A stretch of 5,702 bases of DNA from Planctomycetaceae bacterium. GTDB taxonomy: Bacteria > Planctomycetota > Planctomycetia > Pirellulales > Pirellulaceae. The translations under genes and the position numbers were made by a program. Position 1 is the first letter of the stretch. Each line of letters begins with the position of its first letter. Location of the stretch: contig DNWZ01000025.1 of assembly GCA_003506095.1 (NCBI GenBank), positions 1 to 5,702 of the forward strand, in the 5' to 3' direction. The notes under the pieces were generated by a model. That model did no database searches. It was not told where the DNA came from and saw only the letters and a program-made list of their open reading frames with translations. Below, in pieces: positions 1 to 5,702 of the stretch.

Positions 1-105
1 GGGTTCGACAGCCGGCCATCGAAAATTCGGCTCGTTCACGGTGAAGACGAAGCCAAAACGGCGCTGGCAGGTGAGCTTGCCATACGCGGTTACGACGTCG
101 ATTGA
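1..105 (+). CDS. C-terminal end of a probable metallo-beta-lactamase-fold RNA-metabolising hydrolase (partial)
   Basis: Frame 1 is open from the first base to a TGA at 103-105 and gives 34 residues, so only the tail of the gene is present. The segment LVHGEDEAKTAL followed by LAIRGYDVD resembles the end of the RMMBL (Zn-dependent metallo-hydrolase, RNA specificity) domain. There, a VHGE-type strand and an alanine-rich helix close beta-CASP/metallo-beta-lactamase proteins, which act as cytoplasmic ribonucleases or related hydrolases. The metal-binding HxHxDH core would lie upstream of the window, so catalysis cannot be judged here. The protein stops right after the last strand, without the extra tail some relatives carry. 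The family call rests on about 25 residues. The gene is co-oriented with the sulfatase, but a 99-base gap with its own promoter-like box suggests separate transcription. Confidence 0.6.
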   Translation, partial: GFDSRPSKIRLVHGEDEAKTALAGELAIRGYDVD

Positions 106-117
106 GTGATTTTCAGA

Positions 118-133
118 ACCTATCCCAATAGGT
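118..133. repeat. Perfect 6-bp inverted repeat with 4-nt loop (ACCTAT-CCCA-ATAGGT)
   Basis: ACCTAT at 118-123 and ATAGGT at 128-133 are exact reverse complements separated by CCCA. The repeat lies 12 bases after the stop of the upstream gene and just before the -10-like box at 140-145, where a -35 element would be expected. No T-run follows, so it is a poor intrinsic terminator. A regulator half-site pair or a weak hairpin are both possible. A 6-bp repeat can also arise by chance. Confidence 0.3.
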
Positions 134-136
134 GTC

Positions 137-145
137 TGGTACAAT
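137..145 (+). promoter_or_regulatory. Putative extended -10 promoter element (TGGTACAAT) for the sulfatase gene
   Basis: TACAAT at 140-145 differs from the sigma-70 consensus TATAAT at one position, and TG at 137-138 with a one-base spacer gives an extended -10. No good -35 hexamer sits 16-18 bases upstream; that spot is occupied by the small inverted repeat at 118-133. Transcription would start near 151-153, giving a leader of roughly 50 bases. That leader is strikingly pyrimidine-rich: 36 of the 44 bases from 161 to 204 are C or T. It carries no Shine-Dalgarno sequence. Confidence 0.35.
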
Positions 146-204
146 GTCTGTAGCGGACAGCCGCGCCCGCCACTGCCCACCCCTCCTTCACTTCTCTGCC
201 TTTC

Positions 205-1647
205 ATGTCATACCTGACCAAGCTCTGCTACGTTTGTTCCTCAGTACTGCTGATGATGGCAATGCCCGTCTGCGTGCAAACCGCCATCGCCGCTGACCGG
301 CCAAATATCATCTGGATCATGGCAGACGATCTCGGTTACGGCGAACTGGGATGTTATGGCCAAGAGGTAATCCTGACGCCGCGGATTGATGAAATGGCCA
401 AGCAGGGACTGCGGTTCACGCAGTTCTATGCCGGCGCGACGGTCTGTGCCCCATCGCGATCGGTGCTCAATACCGGTAAGCATCATGGCCGCACCACCGT
501 TCGTGGAAACGCTGGCCGTACCAACCCTAAAGCTCAATCGCTTTCGCCCGATGACGTCACGGTTGCCAGCATGTTGAAAACGGTCGGCTATAAGACGGCA
601 CTGATCGGCAAATGGGGGCTAGGCGATGTCGGCGAAGCGGAAATGGGTTTGCCCAACCGACACGGTTTCGATCACTTTTTTGGTTACCTTAACCAACATC
701 GCGCCCACAACCATTTCACCGAATACCTTTGGAAGAATGACCAAAAGCTCAGCCTACCTAACGAGGTGACTCCGGTCGGTGAGTTTGGTGGCGGTTACTC
801 AGATTATGGAAACTTCTTCTCAGACGATCTGTTCGCCGATGATGCCCTGAAGTTTGTCGCTAACAGCCAAGCCCAACCGTTTTTCCTCTACTGGAGCATG
901 GTGGTTCCGCACGCCAATAACGAGCGAAACCGAGCGATCAAAGACGGTGCTCACTCGCCCGATTACGGCCCCTATGCCCTGCGTGATTGGCCGCCCCAAG
1001 ATAAGGGGCAAGCGGCAATGGTCACTCGACTTGACTCGTATGTTGGTCGAATGTTGGACCAATTAAAGCTGTTGGGGCTCGACAAAAATACGCTTGTGAT
1101 TTTTACCAGCGACAACGGACCTCATAACGAATCCAACCACAATCTCGATCGCTTTAAACCCAGCGGGCCGTTTACAGGTATCAAACGCAGCCTGACCGAG
1201 GGAGGGATCCGTGTCCCATCGATCGCTTGGTGGCCAGGGACGATTGCGTCAGGAACGGTCTCGGATCACGCGGCGTACTTCGGCGACCTGATGGCGACCG
1301 CCGCAGAGTTGTCGTCCGCCAAACCACCTGCGGACATCGACTCGATCAGCTTCGTGCCGACTCTTCAAGGGAATACGCAAGAACAAAAACGACACGAGTT
1401 TATCTACTGGGAGTTTCACGAAGGCGGTTTCAAACAAGCCGCTTTGTATCAAGGACGCTGGAAGGGGCATCGTCGCGGAAGCCCTGATGCGCCGATACAA
1501 CTCTACGACCTGACCGCCGATCCGGCGGAAAAGAATGACGTCGCAAGTGATCACCCCGAAGTGGCAAAAGCGATTTCCGATTACCTTCGGACCGCAAGAA
1601 GCGAAAATCCGAACTGGGAACCGAAGTGGGGGAACCCCAAAAAATAA
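205..1647 (+). CDS. Secreted type I sulfatase (arylsulfatase-like, formylglycine-dependent)
   Basis: This 480-residue protein should hydrolyse sulfate esters, probably on sulfated polysaccharides, outside the cytoplasm. A Sec signal peptide spans residues 1-30 (Lys6, then a hydrophobic core, ending AIAA before DRPN). The mature chain opens with the strand NIIWIMADDLGYGE, whose D41-D42 are expected Ca ligands. CAPSR at 81-85 is the sulfatase signature; Cys81 (codon 445-447) is the residue converted to formylglycine by a separate activating enzyme. Other expected active-site residues are K136, H236, D303-N304 (TSDNGPH) and K327 (TGIKRSLTEGG). The GKWHLG motif reads GKWGLG, a variant I believe occurs in a planctomycete subgroup; the nearby HRAHNH (165-170) may supply histidines. 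Length is normal for a single-domain sulfatase, and the end (LYDLTADPAEKNDVA) is typical. ATG 205 is chosen because it yields the full signal peptide. The exact substrate cannot be predicted. Confidence 0.95.
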   Translation: MSYLTKLCYVCSSVLLMMAMPVCVQTAIAADRPNIIWIMADDLGYGELGCYGQEVILTPRIDEMAKQGLRFTQFYAGATVCAPSRSVLNTGKHHGRTTVRGNAGRTNPKAQSLSPDDVTVASMLKTVGYKTALIGKWGLGDVGEAEMGLPNRHGFDHFFGYLNQHRAHNHFTEYLWKNDQKLSLPNEVTPVGEFGGGYSDYGNFFSDDLFADDALKFVANSQAQPFFLYWSMVVPHANNERNRAIKDGAHSPDYGPYALRDWPPQDKGQAAMVTRLDSYVGRMLDQLKLLGLDKNTLVIFTSDNGPHNESNHNLDRFKPSGPFTGIKRSLTEGGIRVPSIAWWPGTIASGTVSDHAAYFGDLMATAAELSSAKPPADIDSISFVPTLQGNTQEQKRHEFIYWEFHEGGFKQAALYQGRWKGHRRGSPDAPIQLYDLTADPAEKNDVASDHPEVAKAISDYLRTARSENPNWEPKWGNPKK

Positions 1648-1687
1648 GGCTCTTCCCAGTCACCTCGTTCAACCGCTTGGAAGCCTT
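1646..1687 (+). other. Imperfect intercistronic hairpin at the sulfatase stop codon
   Basis: AAGGCT at 1646-1651 pairs with AGCCTT at 1682-1687. After a CT bulge (1652-1653), TCC at 1654-1656 pairs with GGA at 1679-1681. AG at 1658-1659 can add two more pairs with CT at 1676-1677 across a C/T mismatch. This gives about 11 pairs with a 16-base loop. The stem starts inside the TAA stop. No T-run follows directly, so it may act as an mRNA-stability or attenuation element rather than a strong terminator. It was found by eye and no folding energy was computed. Confidence 0.35.
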
Positions 1688-1755
1688 CTCGCAATTTGAG
1701 ATTGGTTTTGTCGCCGCGATACAAAAAAATCAAACCGAAAAAACTTGTAATTGAC

Positions 1756-3177
1756 ATGACAGTTTCTAACACCACAAACGCGGTGGCTCGTCGCTGGTTT
1801 CTCCGTCAATGTGGAGTCGGATTGGGCGGCGTCGCGTTGGCTTGGATGCTCGATGGCGAACGCGCGCTAAGCAACGATTCGGGCGATCCGCTTGCACCGA
1901 AACCATCTCACTTCCCTGCCAAAATCAAGAATGTGATCTTCTTATTTATGGCCGGTGCTCCCAGCCAGTATGAAACGTTCGACAACAAACCCGAGCTGGC
2001 AAAGTTTGATGGGACATTGCCACCACCGGAACTGCTAAAAGGCTATCGCGCGGCCTTCATTGATCCCAACAGCAAACTATTGGGGCCCAAGTTTAAGTTT
2101 GCCAGGCATGGACAGTCGGGTGCAGAGATCAGCGAAATCTTACCTTACACGGCAAAGATCGCCGATCAATTGACCTTCATAAAGTCGATGCATACCGATG
2201 CGTTTAATCATGCACCGGCGCAATTGATGATGAACACCGGCAGCCAATTGTTTGGCAAGCCGAGCATGGGAGCGTGGACTCTGTATGGGCTGGGCAATGA
2301 ATCTCGCGATCTGCCCGGTTTTGTGGTCTTCAGCAGTGGGGCGAAAGGCCCCAGCGGTGGCAATTCTTGCTGGGGCAGCGGTTTTTTACCGACCATGTTT
2401 CAAGGGGTGCAGTTTCGCAATGGGGGCGACCCGGTACTGTACCTTTCAAGCCCCGAAGGCATTGACCAGACGACCCAGCGACAATCTTTAAACGCGATCA
2501 ATCGGCTGAATCAACTGCAGCTCGATGCTGTTGGCGATCCGGAAATTGCTACGCGAATCAATGCGTTTGAAATGGCGTTTCGCATGCAGTCAACGGCCCC
2601 CGAAGTGATGGACCTGAACCTAGAATCACAGCAAACACTCGACGCTTATGGTGCCAAGCCTGGGGAAGGTTCGTTTGCAAACAATTGCCTGTTGGCCCGC
2701 CGATTGGTCGAACGTGGCGTCCGATTCATTCAACTTTACCATGAAGCTTGGGATCAACACGGTAATCTGGTTAAAGGGATCACCAAGAATTGTGTCGACA
2801 CCGATCAAGCCTGCGCAGCACTGGTCGAAGATCTCCGCGTTCGCGGTTTGTTGGATGAAACATTGGTCATTTGGGGCGGTGAGTTTGGTCGCACACCGAT
2901 GACTCAGGGCTCCGGCGGTGACGGTCGAGACCATCATCCCAATGCTTTCACGATTTGGATGGCGGGCGGTGGGCTCAAGCCAGGCATCACTTATGGCGAC
3001 AGCGATGAACTCGGTTTCAATGTCGCTCGTGATCCGGTTCACGTTCGCGACCTGCATGCAACCATCTTGCAATTATTGGGGTTAGATCACACGCGACTGA
3101 CGGTGCGTGTTCAGGGCTTAGATCAACGCTTAACAGGCGTTGAACCAGCGCGTGTTGTGCAAGAGATTTTGCATTGA
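1756..3177 (+). CDS. DUF1501 family protein with Tat leader, first copy
   Basis: A 473-residue protein of the DUF1501 family (PF07394), which falls in the alkaline-phosphatase/sulfatase-like superfamily; its reaction is not established. The leader ARRWFLRQCG (residues 11-20) followed by VGLGGVALAWML is a twin-arginine signal, so it is probably exported folded, perhaps with metal bound. Family landmarks are FLFMAGAPSQYETFD (62-76), KPSMGAW (168-174), a WDQH histidine motif (332-335), GGEFGRTP (374-381), GRDHHP (390-395) and RDLHATILQLLG (431-442), which hold the likely acidic and histidine metal ligands. Length is normal. The frame stays open to a TTG at 1696, but the 20 added residues are lysine-rich and precede the leader awkwardly, so ATG 1756 is preferred. 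No Shine-Dalgarno precedes it. It lies 108 bases after the sulfatase and 50 before a paralogue, so an operon is plausible. Confidence 0.92.
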   Translation: MTVSNTTNAVARRWFLRQCGVGLGGVALAWMLDGERALSNDSGDPLAPKPSHFPAKIKNVIFLFMAGAPSQYETFDNKPELAKFDGTLPPPELLKGYRAAFIDPNSKLLGPKFKFARHGQSGAEISEILPYTAKIADQLTFIKSMHTDAFNHAPAQLMMNTGSQLFGKPSMGAWTLYGLGNESRDLPGFVVFSSGAKGPSGGNSCWGSGFLPTMFQGVQFRNGGDPVLYLSSPEGIDQTTQRQSLNAINRLNQLQLDAVGDPEIATRINAFEMAFRMQSTAPEVMDLNLESQQTLDAYGAKPGEGSFANNCLLARRLVERGVRFIQLYHEAWDQHGNLVKGITKNCVDTDQACAALVEDLRVRGLLDETLVIWGGEFGRTPMTQGSGGDGRDHHPNAFTIWMAGGGLKPGITYGDSDELGFNVARDPVHVRDLHATILQLLGLDHTRLTVRVQGLDQRLTGVEPARVVQEILH

Positions 3178-3227
3178 ACCGATCTGGCACATGCATTGAT
3201 CAAAATACAGGCGATTATTTTCTTACT

Positions 3228-4694
3228 ATGAATTACTCAAAACGACACCACTGCGGCCAATTTCAAACTCCACCGCTGTCTCGGCGCGATATGTTAAATC
3301 GCTGTGCCAGCGGATTCGGCGCGGTCGCCCTTGCGGCATTGGCAAACGATCGGGCGTACGCGGATCCGGCGACGAAAGCGGCGGAGCAATTAGGTCAAGC
3401 CAACCACGGTGTGCATCATAAGCCCACGGCAAAGAATGTGATCTTTTTGTATATGGACGGCGGCCCGTCGCAGGTCGACACGTTCGATCCCAAGCCGATG
3501 TTGGACAAATACAACGGCAAGGATCCAGGCGGTTTTTTTAAGGTCGAGGCGACACAGTTCAACAATAACGGGAAGGTTTTGGCCAGCCCGTGGAAGTTCA
3601 ATCAATACGGTGAATCGGGCTTACCAGTCAGCGATCTGTTTCCACACATTGCCAGCTCAGCAGATGATTTGGCAGTGATTCGATCGATGGTTTCGGAGTT
3701 TCCCGAGCACACGTTTGCCAACTATTTTTTGCATACCGGCAGCGGTCTGCAGGGGCGGCCGAGCATGGGAGCGTGGGTGAACTATGGACTTGGCAGCGAG
3801 TCGCAGGAGTTGCCAGGTTTTGTAGTCGTCAATGGTGGTTTGATTCCACCGGGCGGATTGGATTGTTTCGGTAGCGGATTCTTGCCCGCAAGCTTTCAAG
3901 GTTCCGTTTTCAAGCCGTCGGGTTCAGCCGTTGCAAACATCAGTCCCACCGAATCAACGCTCCAGCGGCAAGCATCGAAACTGGAACTGATGAGAAAACT
4001 GGACGCCGTCGCTCTGGCACAATACGGCCGTCATGACAGTCTTGAATCGGCGATCTTGAATTATGAACTAGCCTATCAAATGCAAATGGCGGTTCCCGAC
4101 TTGATGGCTCTTGATCAAGAAACGCAAGCGACCCATTCGATGTACGGCACAGACGCCGAGTATGGCCCCACAAAAACCTACGCATCGCAATGCTTGATCG
4201 CTCGGCGTTTGATCGAGCGGGGCGTACGATTTGTTGAATTGACCTGCCCCAGTGCCGGCCACGACCGCTGGGATCAACACGCTAATTTGAAGAAAGGTCA
4301 CGAGGACAATGCTCGCGCGGTTGACCAACCGATTGGTGCGTTGCTGAAGGATTTGAAGCAACGTGGCTTGTTAGACGAGACGCTGGTCGTTTGGGCCGGC
4401 GAGTTCGGACGGACACCGTTTGCCCAAGGCGCCGACGGACGCGATCACAATCCATTCGGGTTCACGGTTTGGATGGCTGGAGGTGGTGTCAAGCCGGGCA
4501 CGGTTTATGGTGCGACGGACGAGTGGGGTTATAAGGCGATCGAAAATCGCACCGAAATCCACGACCTTCATGCGACGATGTTGCACTTACTGGGCGTCGA
4601 TCACACGCGATCAACGTTTCGGTTTGGCGGCCGCGACATGCGATTGACCGATGTCAAAGGGCATGTCATTGACGGCATTCTGCGGTCGTCGTAG
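3228..4694 (+). CDS. DUF1501 family protein with Tat leader, second copy
   Basis: A 488-residue paralogue of the preceding gene, co-linear with it over almost the whole length. The Tat leader is SRRDMLNRC (18-26) plus a small-residue stretch GFGAVALAALA, with likely cleavage after AYA (43-45). Landmarks are FLYMDGGPSQVDTFDPKP (73-90), RPSMGAW (177-183), RWDQH (347-351), AGEFGRTP (390-397), GRDHNP (404-409) and IHDLHATMLHLLG (444-456). It carries Asp77 where the first copy has Ala66, and a small insertion (CPSAGHDR, 340-347) before the WDQH motif. The function of the family is unknown; export and metal binding are inferred. The frame extends upstream to a TTG at 3174 that overlaps the previous stop, but those 18 residues do not resemble a DUF1501 start. 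ATG 3228 places the Tat motif near the N-terminus. No ribosome site is evident. Confidence 0.92.
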   Translation: MNYSKRHHCGQFQTPPLSRRDMLNRCASGFGAVALAALANDRAYADPATKAAEQLGQANHGVHHKPTAKNVIFLYMDGGPSQVDTFDPKPMLDKYNGKDPGGFFKVEATQFNNNGKVLASPWKFNQYGESGLPVSDLFPHIASSADDLAVIRSMVSEFPEHTFANYFLHTGSGLQGRPSMGAWVNYGLGSESQELPGFVVVNGGLIPPGGLDCFGSGFLPASFQGSVFKPSGSAVANISPTESTLQRQASKLELMRKLDAVALAQYGRHDSLESAILNYELAYQMQMAVPDLMALDQETQATHSMYGTDAEYGPTKTYASQCLIARRLIERGVRFVELTCPSAGHDRWDQHANLKKGHEDNARAVDQPIGALLKDLKQRGLLDETLVVWAGEFGRTPFAQGADGRDHNPFGFTVWMAGGGVKPGTVYGATDEWGYKAIENRTEIHDLHATMLHLLGVDHTRSTFRFGGRDMRLTDVKGHVIDGILRSS

Positions 4695-4738
4695 CGCTGA
4701 TAGTGAACCGGTGCGTGTCGGAATTAAGCCCGGGATTC

Positions 4739-5701
4739 CTAGAACCGCACAACAACGACTACTGGCAAGTGGTCGCTCGCGAACCGCCCATCGGCTGTTT
4801 TCGGATCCGCAGTCAGGTGCGAAATCACTTTGGGCACATCAGGGCGAACAAGGAGGTAATCGATGCGGGTTTGTGGATCGATTTGTTTGAATCCGTTCCA
4901 GGTGCCGGTCGGTCCTTGCGGTTTCGCTTCGCTGCGGGTGATCGAGTCGACCAAGCGGACCGCCTTGTCCGCATCGTTATCTGCGGCCGTTGCAGTTAAG
5001 GCTGCGATCGGCTCGGAATCGGGTCGGCAATTTAAATCGCCCATCACAATCACCGGCAAATCAGGAGAGATTTCGGTAATTTTTTCGCGCAACAATTTGG
5101 CGGAATTCAGCCGGGCGAGGCCGCTTTGGTGATCAAAATGGGTGTTGAAGACGGCAAATGTGGTACCTGCGGCTGTGCCGTCGCTGGCAATCGGTTGCAA
5201 CATGACCCACGAGCAAATCCTGGGAATACGGGCCTCCCAGGCCGGTTTGCCGACCGCAGTCGGGTCTGGGCCAAGCCAAAATGTGCCTGACCGGCCAGCT
5301 TTGAATCGATCCTTTCGCCAAAAAATCGGCGAGAACTCACCGGCGTCGCGAGCGTCGTCTCGTCCCACGCCATACCAGTCAAATGCTGGCAAGCGTTGCA
5401 CCAAACCATCAATTTGGACGCGTGTCGCTTCCTGCAACCCGATCACATCGCCGGTTTTGATCAGGTCGGCGACACTATCGACTCGGTGATCCCAGTGATC
5501 TGGGCCGTCGCCTCGATTGAGATAACGGATGTTGTAGGTAATCATCCGGACGTCGGCCGAAACATCGGCCGATGCCAGCTCACTGGCTTGTTCGGCCGAC
5601 CAAAGCACCCGATGACCCGGCAAAAGCGCTGACACGATTATCCACAATACGGCCAGCATGTACCGCGATTGCCCAACCAATCCCCGCACAGCTCTAGGCA
5701 A
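4739..5701 (-). CDS. Exported endonuclease/exonuclease/phosphatase (EEP) family hydrolase
   Basis: A 320-residue reading of the EEP fold (DNase I, exonuclease III and inositol-phosphatase relatives), closest in style to the bacterial EEP subgroup with TYNIRY and GVGRDD motifs. Members cleave phosphodiester or phosphomonoester bonds using Mg; the substrate here is unknown. The catalytic set looks complete: N57 in TYNIRY, E91 in LQEA, H188 and D190 in FNTHFDH, D222 and N224 in GDLN, D281 in RIDYLL, and D310-H311 in SDHLPV. A hydrophobic segment (about 15-27) suggests a signal peptide or membrane anchor. The start is uncertain. TTG 5701 gives a basic n-region, MPRAVRGLVG, but sits at the window edge, so the gene may begin outside. 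ATG 5659 would give 306 residues with almost no n-region. The stop TAG (4741-4739) faces the second DUF1501 stop across 44 bases. Confidence 0.9.
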   Translation of the reverse strand: MPRAVRGLVGQSRYMLAVLWIIVSALLPGHRVLWSAEQASELASADVSADVRMITYNIRYLNRGDGPDHWDHRVDSVADLIKTGDVIGLQEATRVQIDGLVQRLPAFDWYGVGRDDARDAGEFSPIFWRKDRFKAGRSGTFWLGPDPTAVGKPAWEARIPRICSWVMLQPIASDGTAAGTTFAVFNTHFDHQSGLARLNSAKLLREKITEISPDLPVIVMGDLNCRPDSEPIAALTATAADNDADKAVRLVDSITRSEAKPQGPTGTWNGFKQIDPQTRIDYLLVRPDVPKVISHLTADPKTADGRFASDHLPVVVVVRF

Positions 5702-5702
5702 T

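Noticed and set aside
253..294. Lipoprotein signal (lipobox) at the sulfatase N-terminus around Cys23
   Set aside because: The residues before Cys23 (MPV) do not fit the lipobox pattern, and a standard cleavage site (AIAA before DRPN) follows.
1627..1639. GGGG-AA-CCCC hairpin followed by an A-run at the end of the sulfatase gene
   Set aside because: The usable stem is about four pairs, it lies inside the coding sequence, and the A-run would only read as T upstream of the stem on the other strand, the wrong side for termination.
1696..1723. Possible promoter TTGAGA (1696-1701) with GATACA (1718-1723)
   Set aside because: The -35-like box matches 5 of 6 positions, but the -10-like box matches only 3 of 6. 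This is too weak to call in an AT-richer gap.
1696..1755. TTG-initiated N-terminal extension of the first DUF1501 gene
   Set aside because: The added residues (MRLVLSPRYKKIKPKKLVID) are unlike DUF1501 starts and would push the Tat motif to residue 32. ATG 1756 fits the family better.
2626..3072. Open frame of 148 codons on the minus strand
   Set aside because: It lies fully antisense to the conserved core of the first DUF1501 gene, and its translation shows no recognisable domain or signal. It is a shadow of the real gene's codon structure.
3174..3227. TTG-initiated extension of the second DUF1501 gene overlapping the previous stop
   Set aside because: The TTGA overlap hints at translational coupling, but the 18 residues do not look like a leader and an ATG at 3228 gives a conventional Tat signal position.
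4720..4739. Inverted repeat GGAAT/ATTCC as a bidirectional terminator
   Set aside because: Only five pairs around a 10-base loop, mostly A-T, with no T-run on either strand.
5142..5489. Open frame of 115 codons on the plus strand
   Set aside because: It is antisense to the catalytic core of the EEP gene, where all motifs are conserved. Its own translation resembles no family.
1..5702. tRNA, rRNA, CRISPR, insertion-sequence or attachment-site signals
   Set aside because: Nothing seen by eye: no regularly spaced repeats, no transposase motifs, no terminal inverted repeats, and no free interval large enough apart from gaps of about 110 bases or less.

Overview
The window looks like a chromosomal piece of a planctomycete, probably of the Pirellulaceae/Rhodopirellula type. 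Three things point there: two DUF1501 proteins with twin-arginine leaders, a secreted formylglycine-type sulfatase, and start codons without purine-rich Shine-Dalgarno sequences. This placement rests on family content and protein style, not on a database match.

Layout. Positions 1-105 hold the last 34 codons of a gene that begins outside the window; its tail resembles the C-terminal RNA-metabolising end of a metallo-beta-lactamase-fold hydrolase. A 99-base gap follows, with a small perfect hairpin, an extended -10-like box and a pyrimidine-rich leader. Then come three plus-strand genes: a Sec-exported sulfatase (205-1647), a first DUF1501 protein (1756-3177) and a second, paralogous DUF1501 protein (3228-4694). 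The gaps between them are 108 and 50 bases, and the first contains an imperfect hairpin at the sulfatase stop codon. A convergent minus-strand gene (4739-5701) encodes an exported endonuclease/exonuclease/phosphatase-family hydrolase. Its stop lies 44 bases from the stop of the second DUF1501 gene, and its true start may lie beyond the window edge. No gene-free stretch exceeds about 110 bases.

How the genes may work together. Sulfatases and DUF1501 proteins both belong to the alkaline-phosphatase-like superfamily, so the three plus-strand genes form a run of one fold. The sulfatase should remove sulfate esters in the cell envelope or outside the cell, in line with planctomycete growth on sulfated polysaccharides. 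The DUF1501 proteins carry Tat leaders and keep several candidate metal ligands, but their reaction is unknown. DUF1501 genes commonly sit beside DUF1549/DUF1553 planctomycete cytochrome genes, and none is visible here. The convergent hydrolase has a complete catalytic motif set and could act on an exported phosphodiester or phosphomonoester. A functional link with the other three genes is unproven.

I found no convincing new system, RNA gene, mobile element or CRISPR array. The most interesting points are the tandem DUF1501 pair next to a sulfatase, their differences at likely metal-site residues, and the non-standard leader of the sulfatase gene.
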